DNA from: Acetobacteraceae bacterium
GTDB taxonomy: Bacteria; Pseudomonadota; Alphaproteobacteria; Acetobacterales; Acetobacteraceae
Length of the DNA stretch: 41,824 nt
Reading direction: 5' to 3'
Assembly (NCBI GenBank): GCA_003151425.1
Contig: PLXO01000076.1
Span: 4,743 to 46,566, forward strand
Shown: one piece after another, positions 33,864 to 41,695 of the stretch
How positions within the stretch are numbered: the first letter of the stretch is position 1
Layout: each line of letters starts with the position of its first letter
Translations under genes and position numbers: made by a program
The notes under the pieces: generated by a model
Databases searched by the model: none
What the model was told of the DNA's origin: nothing
Seen by the model: only the letters and a program-made list of their open reading frames with translations

Positions 33864-34576
33864 CAGGCGGTGATCAGCCGCGTCAACTCCGCAGACGTGC
33901 TCAGCATCGGATAGTGGCCGGTGTCGAGTTCGAACCACCGCGCGGCCAGGCGGTCCGCGGTGCGGCGCTGGTGTGCCTCGGGCGGATTGGCGCTCTGGCG
34001 GCACCAGATCACGCTCGCCGTCCAGATTTCGTTCCAGAACCGCTCCAGCCGCACCGGCGCCTGCATGCAGGCGACCGGGTGCAGCGTGTAGCGCGCCAGC
34101 GCCCAGTCGCGCGTGGCGGGGTCCAACCCGGCGAACAGCCGCCCGGCGGCGTCCTCGCGCGACGGGCCGGTCGACAGCTCGGTGCTGACCGGGGTGGGGC
34201 GGCGGGTCACGATGTCGCCGATCGTCTCGCCATCGAACAGGGCAAGCGCGTCGGCGAACACCAGCCGGCCGACCCGCTCGCGCGCCAGTTCGGCGGCGCG
34301 GCACAGCACCATGCCGCCGCTGCTGGTGCCGACCAGCACGACGTTGCGCAGATCCGCGTAGAACAGCAGCGCGGCGAGTTCTTCTGCCTGGGTCTCGGTG
34401 GTGATGCCGGGGCGAAGCGCGTGGCGGCGTTCCGCGCAGCCATCCAGCGTCGGCGCCAGCGCGCGATGTCCGGCGGCGCACAGCGATGCGGCCACATCGC
34501 GCCAGATCCAGCCGCCCTGATAGGCGCCATGGATCAGCAGGTAGGTCGGCATGGTTTCGCTCATGGGTTCCCTCAT
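33863..34576 (-). CDS. Alpha/beta hydrolase
   Basis: A 237-residue hydrolase of the compact esterase/hydroxynitrile-lyase-like group. It starts with TYLLIHGAYQGGWIWRDVAA (oxyanion HG) at about residue 11. The nucleophile Ser is in VLVGTSSGGMVLCRAAE near residue 86. The Asp is probably in LVFADALALFDG, and the His in ELDTGHYPMLS near the end. The substrate is not evident. The ATG at 34576 overlaps the lipoprotein stop by four bases; ATG at 34564 is an alternative. It sits between a lipoprotein and a DMT transporter in a fully overlapping three-gene unit. Confidence 0.85.
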   Translation of the reverse strand: MREPMSETMPTYLLIHGAYQGGWIWRDVAASLCAAGHRALAPTLDGCAERRHALRPGITTETQAEELAALLFYADLRNVVLVGTSSGGMVLCRAAELARERVGRLVFADALALFDGETIGDIVTRRPTPVSTELSTGPSREDAAGRLFAGLDPATRDWALARYTLHPVACMQAPVRLERFWNEIWTASVIWCRQSANPPEAHQRRTADRLAARWFELDTGHYPMLSTSAELTRLITA

Positions 34577-35367
34577 GGTTTCCCCGCTTGGGGCGGGGTT
34601 GGCGGCGTGCCCGCGGTGGGCGCCGGCTCGCCGGTGATGGCGAAAGTCGGCGTCGTCGCGGTCACGCCGACCTCGGCCGCCTGTTTGGCCACATCATCCG
34701 GCACGCTGGTCGCATTCTTCGTTTCGGTCATCGCGATCGGCTCCTGGAAGAACGCGTAGGTCGACGTCTCCGGCCCTTCCGTGCGCAGCACCGCGGTGGG
34801 CAGTGACGAGACCGCGAGCCAGTCGGAGGCACCCAGATTGAGCGGATGCTTGTCCTTGAGGTTCGGCACGTTCGCCGCCTTGCCGATATCGAGATGTCCG
34901 TCGGTGTAACGACCGCAGGTCGGCGGCGACAGCAGGCCACCGAAATAGCTGCCATCGACCTCGACGAAGAACGCCAGCTCCTCGGCCGCCCCGCGCCCGG
35001 TTTTGGTCAGCGCCTGATCGTAGCCGCCGGTGTCGACGTGATAGGTGAATGTGCCCTTCGCCGGCATGGTCGCCCTGGCGCTGGAGGCGACGCGCAGCGT
35101 GGCGCCGTTCTGACGGTAGAAATACGTCGTGATCGGCGGGACCGCGCGCGGGTCGGCGCCGGTGTAATTTAGGGTGATATCGATCGCGCGCGGGATGCGC
35201 TTGATCACCGAGGCATCGACCTTGCTGGTATAGAACCATCGAACCGGCGCGGTCGGCTGGTCGCCTGGTCGGCAGACGACCGAGATCTGGGTGACCTTCG
35301 TCTCGCAGCCGGATAGCGTAACGGCCAGCGCCGCGGCCGTGCCCAGTGATCGCAAAGCCAGACGCAT
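34573..35367 (-). CDS. Predicted lipoprotein of unknown function
   Basis: A 264-residue secreted protein with a lipoprotein signal (MRLALRSLGTAAALAVTLSG followed by Cys21). The mature part contains RWFYTSKVDASVIKRIPRAI, PPITTYFYRQNGATLRVASS and a Pro/Thr/Ala-rich C-terminal tail (EPAPTAGTPPTPPQAGKP). No domain is recognised. It would be anchored in the inner or outer membrane facing the periplasm. It is the first gene of an overlapping operon with a hydrolase and a DMT transporter, so it may assist their substrate handling (inference only). I see no Cys beyond position 21 arranged as a metal site. Confidence 0.75.
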   Translation of the reverse strand: MRLALRSLGTAAALAVTLSGCETKVTQISVVCRPGDQPTAPVRWFYTSKVDASVIKRIPRAIDITLNYTGADPRAVPPITTYFYRQNGATLRVASSARATMPAKGTFTYHVDTGGYDQALTKTGRGAAEELAFFVEVDGSYFGGLLSPPTCGRYTDGHLDIGKAANVPNLKDKHPLNLGASDWLAVSSLPTAVLRTEGPETSTYAFFQEPIAMTETKNATSVPDDVAKQAAEVGVTATTPTFAITGEPAPTAGTPPTPPQAGKP

Positions 35368-35545
35368 CCCCTCGACTCCAGGTTATTGCCGCACCGGCGG
35401 GCCACGACGGTTCGCAGGGTAGTCCGTATTTCTCACATTGTCGCGGCCTGCGACTGGCGCTGGGTTAAGTCAACGCTCGACCACGGAACTTGTCGGCGGG
35501 TCGGTGGGAGTGCCGGAAGGTTCATGGTTGCGGCGGCGGTTGATT

Positions 35546-35670
35546 CAACACAGAGGCGCAGAGATCTCAGGGACCTCAGAGAAGGCAGGATAGTAACCGC
35601 GCTTCGCGCGAAGCGCAGTCACTGCCTTGCCTTCTCTGAGGTCCCTGAGATCTCTGCGCCTCTGTGTTGC
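35546..35670. repeat. Palindromic repeat, cacagagg family
   Basis: Nearly perfect arms run from caacacagaggcgcagagat and ctcagggacctcagagaagg to ccttctctgaggtccctgag and atctctgcgcctctgtgttg, with cttcgcgcgaagcg in the centre. It occupies the middle of the 454-bp gap between the divergent lipoprotein and monooxygenase genes; nothing else was recognised there. The acacag|agg site used by the intron at 20729 is present and unoccupied. Confidence 0.88.
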
Positions 35671-35821
35671 ATGCGGACCTCGCGAGCGCCTCGGACGGCA
35701 CCAGTGGGGCTATCGGGCGCGCCGGGCGGCACATCTTTCGCGCCCGGGGAAACAGCGCCAGACTGGCGTCCCAAACTGCCACCCACGACGTCCCACCTGC
35801 CCGCCGGCAAGAGAGGTCCAA

Positions 35822-36979
35822 ATGATCCGGAAATTCACCACCGTCTACCCCGGCCATATCGATCTGCCCGACCGTGGCCAGGACGCCACGCCGGCGAACG
35901 AGCGGCGCTATTCCAACGACCTCCTGGCGAGCGTCTTCGCCAAATCCGAGGCGATCGCCCAACTGATGGATCGCACCGGCTGGGACACGTTGTGGCTGGC
36001 CGAGCATCACTTCCAGGTCGAGGGCTACGAAGTGATGCCAAACCTGCTGATGGCAGCAGTGCATCTGTGCCACCTGACCAAGACCCTGAAGATCGGCTGC
36101 GGCTTCAACATCGCGCCGATGTGGCACCCGCTGCGACTGGCTGAGGACTTTGCGTGTGCCGACATCATGACCAAGGGCCGCACCGTGTTCGGTGTCGGCC
36201 GCGGCTACCACTCGCGCGAGGTCGAAACGTTCGGCGCGCCGATCCTGGACCAGGAAGCCAATCGCGAGCTGTTCGAAGAGCAGGTCGAGATCATCTTCAA
36301 GGCGTTCAACGAGGAGCGGTTCAGCCACCACGGAAAGCACTACACGCTGCCGCCCGAGGTGCCGTATCGCGGCTACACGCTGAAGGATCTGACCTTGGTG
36401 CCGCGGCCGATCCACCGTCCGGTGGAGACCTGGCAGCCGGTGGTCAGCGCCAGCCCCCGTGGGTTGGATTTCATGATCAGGCACGGCATCAAGGGCGCGG
36501 TGGGCGGCGGTGCCGCGACGATGCAGCAGGGGCCGATCACCGCGTATCGCGATGCCGCCGCGCGCGCCGGGATGGATCTGAAGCTCGGCGAGAACCTGAT
36601 GATCGGCATCTTTTTCCACCTCGCCGATTCGCGCGCCAAGGCGTTGCAGGCGGTGATCCCGTTGTACGAAGAGCACGCCAAGATGTTCGCCCCGCTTGGC
36701 TTCCTGCCGGGAGTGACGCCGGCGCAGATCGCGGCGATCGGCCGGCGCGGCGGCTGGGCGGAGGCGGGGGTGCCGACCGTCGAGCACTACATGAAAATGG
36801 GCGCCTGGTTCGCCGGCACGCCGGAGGAGCTCGTTGCGTACCTGAAGGAGCTGGAGGCGCGCTACCCGGGGATGGAGCACGTGAACCTGAGTACGCCGAT
36901 CACCACGCCGCAGGCGATGATGCTGGATCAGTTCCAGTGGGTGTCCGAGGCGGTGATGCCGCATTTCCGGGGACGCTGA
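35822..36979 (+). CDS. Luciferase-like (LLM-class) flavin-dependent monooxygenase
   Basis: A 385-residue enzyme of the bacterial-luciferase superfamily. The TIM-barrel core shows DTLWLAEHHFQVEGYEVMPN near residue 55, IGCGFNIAPMWHPLRLAEDF near 95, and GRTVFGVGRGYHSREVETFG near 120. It should use reduced flavin (FMN) from a separate reductase to oxidise an organic substrate, which sequence alone does not identify. The ATG at 35822 (MIRKFTTVYPGHIDLPDRGQ) is preferred; the long in-frame extension upstream runs through the palindromic repeat. AGAGAGG precedes the ATG. It converges on the SDR gene, with a second palindrome between them. Confidence 0.88.
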   Translation: MIRKFTTVYPGHIDLPDRGQDATPANERRYSNDLLASVFAKSEAIAQLMDRTGWDTLWLAEHHFQVEGYEVMPNLLMAAVHLCHLTKTLKIGCGFNIAPMWHPLRLAEDFACADIMTKGRTVFGVGRGYHSREVETFGAPILDQEANRELFEEQVEIIFKAFNEERFSHHGKHYTLPPEVPYRGYTLKDLTLVPRPIHRPVETWQPVVSASPRGLDFMIRHGIKGAVGGGAATMQQGPITAYRDAAARAGMDLKLGENLMIGIFFHLADSRAKALQAVIPLYEEHAKMFAPLGFLPGVTPAQIAAIGRRGGWAEAGVPTVEHYMKMGAWFAGTPEELVAYLKELEARYPGMEHVNLSTPITTPQAMMLDQFQWVSEAVMPHFRGR

Positions 36980-36993
36980 TAAGAACAAGAATA

Positions 36994-37112
36994 TTCTCCC
37001 CCTCCCCTTGAGGGAGGGGGATGGGGGGAGGGGTCAGGGCGGTACCAAGCTGCGTTGTGACCCTGGCACGAACCCCTCCCCCCATCCCCCTCCCGCAAGG
37101 GGAGGGGGAGAA
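36994..37112. repeat. Palindromic repeat, ctccccct family, inverted copy
   Basis: Arms ttctccccctccccttgagg with gagggggatggggggagggg pair with cccctccccccatccccctc and ccgcaaggggagggggagaa. The centre contains gttgtgaccctggcac, the reverse complement of the centre of the copy at 29491-29629. It lies between two converging genes and could terminate both. Confidence 0.85.
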
Positions 37113-37154
37113 CAGTCTTCCAGAGCCGGTCCGCCGCCGCAACGTTGAAGCACC

Positions 37155-37928
37155 TCAAAACAGCGAATACCCGCCGTCGATGACAAACGTGTCGCCCGTA
37201 TGATACCGCGACGCCGCGCTCATCAAATACACCGCGATCCCGCCGAAATCCGCCCCGGTGCCCCAGCGCCGCATCGGCACGCGCGGCAACACCTTGGTGC
37301 GGAACCCCTCGGTCCCCACCGCATTCGCAGTCATGTCGGTCTCGATCCAACCCGGCAGGATCGCGTGGGCCCGCACGCCGTGGCGCGCGAACTCCACCGC
37401 CATCGCGCGCACCATGGAGATCATGCCGCCCTTGGTCGCGGCGTAGTGCTCGGACCGCGGCGCCGCCTCGATCGCGGCAAGTGACGCAGTCCCCACCAGC
37501 ACCCCGCCCCCGCCGCGCGCCACCATGTGCCGCGCCGCCGCACGGAACGTATAGAACGCACCGTGCAGGTTGACGCGCAGCACGCGGTTCCATTCCTCGG
37601 TCGTCATCTCCAGGAACGACGTCACGCCACGCCCGCTGACACCCGCGTTGGCGAAGCAGCCATCCACCCGCCCCAGCGCGCCAACCGTCTCGGCGAGCGC
37701 CGCGTCCACCGCCGCCTCATTGCCCACATCGCAGCGCAGCGCCAGCACGCGGCGCCCGTGGCCGCGCAATTGTTCCGCCGCCGCGTCGTTCTTCGCCGCA
37801 TTGGTGCCCCAGATCGCCACGTCGGCACCCGCCGCGGCCACCGCCAGCGCCATGCCCAGGCCGATGCCACTGTTGCCGCCGGTCACCAGGGCCACCTGGC
37901 CGGTCAGGTCGAATGGTTGGTAACTCAT
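37155..37928 (-). CDS. SDR-family oxidoreductase
   Basis: A 257-residue short-chain dehydrogenase/reductase. The NAD(P)-binding motif TGGNSGIG lies at residues 16-23, NAG in FANAGVSGRG near 93, the catalytic Ser in VGTASLAAIE and the YxxxK motif in HYAATKGG. It ends with the common YHTGDTFVIDGGYSLF. It reduces a carbonyl or oxidises an alcohol; the substrate is unknown. The ATG at 37928 (MSYQPFDLTGQVALVTGGNS) lies five bases after the MFS transporter stop, so the two genes form an operon. A long frame joining it to upstream codons is an out-of-frame read of the MFS gene. Confidence 0.9.
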   Translation of the reverse strand: MSYQPFDLTGQVALVTGGNSGIGLGMALAVAAAGADVAIWGTNAAKNDAAAEQLRGHGRRVLALRCDVGNEAAVDAALAETVGALGRVDGCFANAGVSGRGVTSFLEMTTEEWNRVLRVNLHGAFYTFRAAARHMVARGGGGVLVGTASLAAIEAAPRSEHYAATKGGMISMVRAMAVEFARHGVRAHAILPGWIETDMTANAVGTEGFRTKVLPRVPMRRWGTGADFGGIAVYLMSAASRYHTGDTFVIDGGYSLF

Positions 37929-37933
37929 CGCAT

Positions 37934-39211
37934 CTACTCCGCTGCTGCAACGACCGCCGGCGCGCCCGCGATGCGCAGCACCAGCAAGGAGGCCAGCAGG
38001 CACGCCAGGCCGGCGGTAAGAAACGCCAGCAGATAGCTGCCGGTCAGGCCGCGCACCGCGCCGGCGCCCACCGCGGCGATCGCGCCGCCGACCTGATGGC
38101 CCGCGTAGATCCACGACATCATCACCGGCGCGTCCTTGCGACCGAACACCGCATTGGTCAGCGCGAAGGTCGGCGGCACCGTGGCGATCCAGTCCAGGCC
38201 ATAGAACAACGCGAAGGCCGACAGGCTGAACATGTCGAATGGGGTGAACGGCAAGATCACCAGCGACAGTCCGCGCAGGCCGAAATACCAGAACAGCAGC
38301 GCCCGCGGATTGGTGCGGTCGGTGAACCAACCCGACGCGGTGGCGCCGATCATGTTGAAGATGCCGAACGAGGCCAGGAACGACGCGCCGGTCACCTCCG
38401 GGATTCCATGATCGACGCAGTAGGCGATCAGATGCGTGCCGATCAGTCCGTTTGTGGAAAGACCGCAGATGCTGAAACTGCCAGCCAGCAGCCAGAAATC
38501 CAGTGACCCGGCGCCGCGGCGCAGGCCATGGATCGCGGCGGTAAACGGGTTGCGCGAGCTCCGCGGGCTGACCGGTTCCTCGGTGGCCCCGAAGGCCAGC
38601 AGGCCGATATCCGACGGCCGCTCCGGCAGCAGCAGCGCCACCACCGGGATCATCGCCGCCACCGCCAGGGTGACGGTGATCGACACGCTCCGCCATCCGT
38701 GGTGCTGCGCCAGCGCCGCCAGCACCGGCAGGAAGATCAACTGCCCGGCAGCGTTGGCCGCCGTCAGCAGCCCCATGACCAGCCCGCGCCGCGTCGCGAA
38801 CCAGCGATTGGCGACCGCGGCCGCCAGCCCGACCGCGCCGGCCCCCGCGCCGACGCCGATCATCAGCCCCCAGGTGAGATACAACTGCCACGGCGTGGTC
38901 ATGAAGCAGGACGCGAGGCTGCCGGCGAGCAGCACCAGCATCGCCAGCAGGATCGTCCGCTTCAGGCCGATGGTCTCCACCAGCCCGGTCAGGAATGGTC
39001 CGGTCAGGCCCATCAGCAGGATGTTCAGCGACACGGCGCCCGAGATGGTGCCGACGCTCCAGCCGAACGCGCGCTGCAACGGAACGATCATCACGCCGGG
39101 CGCCGACCGTACGCCGACCACGGCGAGCATCATGGTGAAGGTCACCGCCAGCGCCACCCAGGCGTAATGCACCCGGCCGGAGCACAATTTCGCGAGCGGG
39201 TTCGGCGTCAT
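37934..39211 (-). CDS. MFS transporter
   Basis: A 425-residue major-facilitator protein with twelve predicted helices. The first is YAWVALAVTFTMMLAVVGVR. The segment RWFATRRGLVMGLLTAANAA near residue 140 and GIFNMIGATASGWFTDRTNP near 275 are typical of the oxalate/formate- or monocarboxylate-like MFS group. It likely takes up a small organic acid or related compound that the SDR enzyme encoded five bases downstream acts on (inference). The ATG at 39211 is preceded by GGAGAA, slightly distant. Transcription should be controlled at the tandem operator just upstream. Confidence 0.9.
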   Translation of the reverse strand: MTPNPLAKLCSGRVHYAWVALAVTFTMMLAVVGVRSAPGVMIVPLQRAFGWSVGTISGAVSLNILLMGLTGPFLTGLVETIGLKRTILLAMLVLLAGSLASCFMTTPWQLYLTWGLMIGVGAGAGAVGLAAAVANRWFATRRGLVMGLLTAANAAGQLIFLPVLAALAQHHGWRSVSITVTLAVAAMIPVVALLLPERPSDIGLLAFGATEEPVSPRSSRNPFTAAIHGLRRGAGSLDFWLLAGSFSICGLSTNGLIGTHLIAYCVDHGIPEVTGASFLASFGIFNMIGATASGWFTDRTNPRALLFWYFGLRGLSLVILPFTPFDMFSLSAFALFYGLDWIATVPPTFALTNAVFGRKDAPVMMSWIYAGHQVGGAIAAVGAGAVRGLTGSYLLAFLTAGLACLLASLLVLRIAGAPAVVAAAE

Positions 39212-39226
39212 GGCCGGCGGGTTCTC

Positions 39227-39282
39227 CTGGACGGCCCAGTATACTGGACGGCCCAGTATAGAAGACGCGCATTTTCTGTCAG
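39227..39282 (-). promoter_or_regulatory. Promoter with tandem operator upstream of the MFS-SDR operon
   Basis: On the minus strand CTGACA (39282-39277) and TATACT (39260-39255) are 16 bp apart. Downstream of and overlapping the -10 lie two identical 17-bp units (plus-strand ctggacggcccagtata at 39227-39243 and 39244-39260). The segment 39240-39260, tatactggacggcccagtat-a, is a near-perfect palindrome of the kind bound by TetR-family repressors. No regulator gene adjoins. Confidence 0.65.
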
Positions 39283-39306
39283 CCGGTCCGGCCGCGCGCC
39301 CGGCAC

Positions 39307-39400
39307 ATGCCTGATTCCCTGGCCTGATTCTCGGGCCTGATTCCCGGGCCTGACCCCCGGGGCCTCATTGCCGGGCCTGATCGCCGGGACTGATCCCCGG
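39307..39400. repeat. Degenerate tandem repeat of about 15 bp
   Basis: About six units resembling gcctgattcccggg follow one another (cctgattccctgg, cctgattctcggg, cctgattcccggg, cctgacccccgggg, cctcattgccggg, cctgatcgccggg). The rest of the 322-bp gap between the MFS promoter and the porin gene shows nothing else. A related word, cccggcccgcttggt, is repeated near 24863 and 25061. Confidence 0.6.
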
Positions 39401-39533
39401 GTCACCGCCGCCTGGGTGCGCTGCGTTGGTGGCTATGGACCGCCGCCCGGGGTGCACACTTCGTTAACCACATACCTGAATACTCGGCTCCAGCCCGGCC
39501 AAAACGACCGGTGCGACCGGACCAAAACCTAGC

Positions 39534-40880
39534 ATGGACTCGATCTGGCACTGCATCCGCCGTGTCGGCGGTCTGACCGGCAGTTTACTACCGGCCAGCA
39601 CCGCCGGCGGGTTGCGGCTGGCCAGCGCCGCCGGCATTCTACTGCTGGCCGGCACCGTCGGCGGGGCGCGGGCGCAGACGCTGTCCGGCTATTTCCCGGC
39701 CGGTGTGCCGGGCTACGACACCATGCCCGGCGTCACCGTGCTGTCGCGCACGCGGCCCGACTATCAACCGCCCGGCATCCAGGTCGACAGCTTCCTGGTC
39801 TCGCCATCGATCGAGGAAGGGCTTGGCTACGACAGCAACGTGCTGGGTGGCCCCGGTTCGCCGAGCAGTCTGACACTGGGCACGCATCCCTCGGTGACCG
39901 CACGCTCCGACTGGTCGCGCGACGCGGTGGCGGGCATCCTCGGCCTCGACGACACGCGCTACCTCGAGGCGCCAAAGCAGAGCCGCACCGACGCCACCGC
40001 GGCATTCGGTGGCACATTGGCGATCGGTCGCGACGAACTGACCCTCGCCGCGGCCTACCTTTACCGCCACGAGGACCGCACTTCGCTCGACGCGGTGCCC
40101 TCCGACACGCCGGTGGCATTCAAGCTGTTCGATGCGCGGGTCGACTACACGGTGGCGCTCGGTCGGCTCGCCCTGACGCCAAACCTCGAGCTGTCGAACT
40201 ATCAGTATACCAACACCACGATCATGGGCGCCCCGGCCAGCCAGAGCTATCGTGACCGTAACGTTCTGGCCGGCGGCGTAACCGCGCGCTACGAGATCAT
40301 GCCGTTGCAGAACGCGTTGCTGGTTCTGCACGGCACCGCAACGAACTACCTCACGCCGCAGGCCGGTCAGCCCACGCGCAACTCCACCGGCGCGCTGGTG
40401 CTCGTCGGCCTGTCCGACGACCGCGACGCATTTTGGCGCTATCGCCTGCTGCTGGGTTGGGAGGAGCGGCAGTTCGCCGCCAGCGCCTATAGCGCGCACA
40501 ACGCGCCGGTGGCCGAGGCGGAGCTGATCTGGGCCCCGAACGGCATGACCACGGTGACCGGCACGCTGACCCGCAGTATCGAGGACGCCGCGCAGGAAGG
40601 CGAGGTCGGCTACACCTACACCGCCGGCAAGCTAACGATCGATCACGAGTATGCCCGCGATATCCTGTTGCAGGCCACCGGCGGCGTGCAGCAGGCGGAT
40701 TTCCTGCAGGGCGGCCGGCAGAGGGCGCTGTTGTTCGGGCTCGGCGTGACCTGGCTGGTCGATCGGCGCATGCGCGTGTCGGCGACCTACAGCTACAACG
40801 ACCAGCAGGGCGGCGGCGTCGGCACCTCGGGACCGTTCACCCGCAGCCTGGGTTTGTTGACGTTGCGGTACGGCTGGTGA
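39534..40880 (+). CDS. Outer-membrane beta-barrel protein
   Basis: A 448-residue outer-membrane protein. The signal peptide ends at GARAQ (cleavage near residue 47; the N-terminus is long). The mature region has a short linker (PGVPGYDTMPGVTVLSRTRP) and then alternating beta strands typical of the putative beta-barrel porin 2 type: VSPSIEEGLGYDSNVLGGPG, ATAAFGGTLAIGRDELTLAA, and a final LGLLTLRYGW ending in an aromatic residue as barrel proteins do. It overlaps the glycosyltransferase gene by four bases, so it may be the export porin or structural part of an exopolysaccharide system (inference). Confidence 0.82.
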   Translation: MDSIWHCIRRVGGLTGSLLPASTAGGLRLASAAGILLLAGTVGGARAQTLSGYFPAGVPGYDTMPGVTVLSRTRPDYQPPGIQVDSFLVSPSIEEGLGYDSNVLGGPGSPSSLTLGTHPSVTARSDWSRDAVAGILGLDDTRYLEAPKQSRTDATAAFGGTLAIGRDELTLAAAYLYRHEDRTSLDAVPSDTPVAFKLFDARVDYTVALGRLALTPNLELSNYQYTNTTIMGAPASQSYRDRNVLAGGVTARYEIMPLQNALLVLHGTATNYLTPQAGQPTRNSTGALVLVGLSDDRDAFWRYRLLLGWEERQFAASAYSAHNAPVAEAELIWAPNGMTTVTGTLTRSIEDAAQEGEVGYTYTAGKLTIDHEYARDILLQATGGVQQADFLQGGRQRALLFGLGVTWLVDRRMRVSATYSYNDQQGGGVGTSGPFTRSLGLLTLRYGW

Positions 40881-41617
40881 CCGTCCGGCGGCTGGGTCTG
40901 GACTTCGCCGACCTCGATGCCCCGGCGGCAGCATCGCTGATCGCGCAACAATCGGCGGACGCATCGTTCCGCTATGTGGTCACGCCGAATGCGGATCACC
41001 TGGTGCGCCTGGCGCGGCATCCCGAGCTGGAAGCGGCCTATGCCGGTGCATGGCTGTGCCTGCTGGATTCGCGCGTGGTGGCTCGCGCCGCGTGGCTGCT
41101 CGGGCTCGCGGTACCGCGCGTCGCGCCCGGCAGCGACGTAACGGCGCTGCTCCTGTCGGCGCATCTGCGGCCGAAGGAGCGCGTGACCATCATCGGTCTG
41201 CGGCCGGCGTGGCTGCCGGCGCTGGTCCGGCGCTACGGGCTCGGCGAGGTGGCGCATCATAATCCGCCGATGGGCTTCGAGCGTGATGCCGGAGCGTTCC
41301 GGGCCGCGATCGACTTCGTCGTGGCGCACCCGACGCGTTTGACGTTTCTCGCGGTCGGCTCGCCGCGCCAGGAATTGCTGGCGGCGGCGATCGCGGCGAC
41401 CGGGCAGGCGCGCGGGGTTGGCCTGTGCATCGGCGCCAGCTTGGCGTTTCTGAGTGGCACGACGCAACGCGCGCCGATGTGGATGCGGCGATCGGGGCTG
41501 GAGTGGCTGCACCGAGTGGCATCCGATCCGCGCCGACTGGCCTGGCGCTACCTGGTGCAGGACCCTGCGGTGTTTGGATTGCTGTTCCGCGAGTGGCGCC
41601 GCATGCGGACCGGGTGA
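40877..41617 (+). CDS. WecG/TagA/CpsF-family glycosyltransferase
   Basis: A 246-residue GT26-family enzyme. TPNADHLVRLARHPELEAAY (residues 36-55) and the LLDSRVVARAAWLLGL block correspond to the N-terminal active region (the usual TxNxD... and ADG elements). VGSPRQELLAA (about 174-184) matches the conserved G-P-QE motif. The C-terminus (RRSGLEWLHRVASDPRRLAW) is the family's membrane-association helix region. Relatives such as GumM add a sugar to a lipid-linked intermediate in exopolysaccharide synthesis. The GTG start overlaps the porin stop (GTGA). Further genes of the locus are not visible. Confidence 0.9.
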   Translation: MTVRRLGLDFADLDAPAAASLIAQQSADASFRYVVTPNADHLVRLARHPELEAAYAGAWLCLLDSRVVARAAWLLGLAVPRVAPGSDVTALLLSAHLRPKERVTIIGLRPAWLPALVRRYGLGEVAHHNPPMGFERDAGAFRAAIDFVVAHPTRLTFLAVGSPRQELLAAAIAATGQARGVGLCIGASLAFLSGTTQRAPMWMRRSGLEWLHRVASDPRRLAWRYLVQDPAVFGLLFREWRRMRTG

Positions 41618-41695
41618 GCAGGCGATGTTTGTCGCGGCGGCGGCGTCATGATCCGCGTTGATTGGGCATCGCGGTCGTCAGCGAAAAAAGCTAAG

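Noticed and set aside
37155..39272. A single 705-codon fusion of a novel domain with an SDR enzyme
   Set aside because: The N-terminal 448 codons are the MFS gene in another frame; the MFS gene and the SDR ATG at 37928 explain everything.
39307..39400. Possible CRISPR array (regular short repeats)
   Set aside because: Units of about 15 bp are degenerate and contiguous, with no unique spacers and no cas genes nearby.
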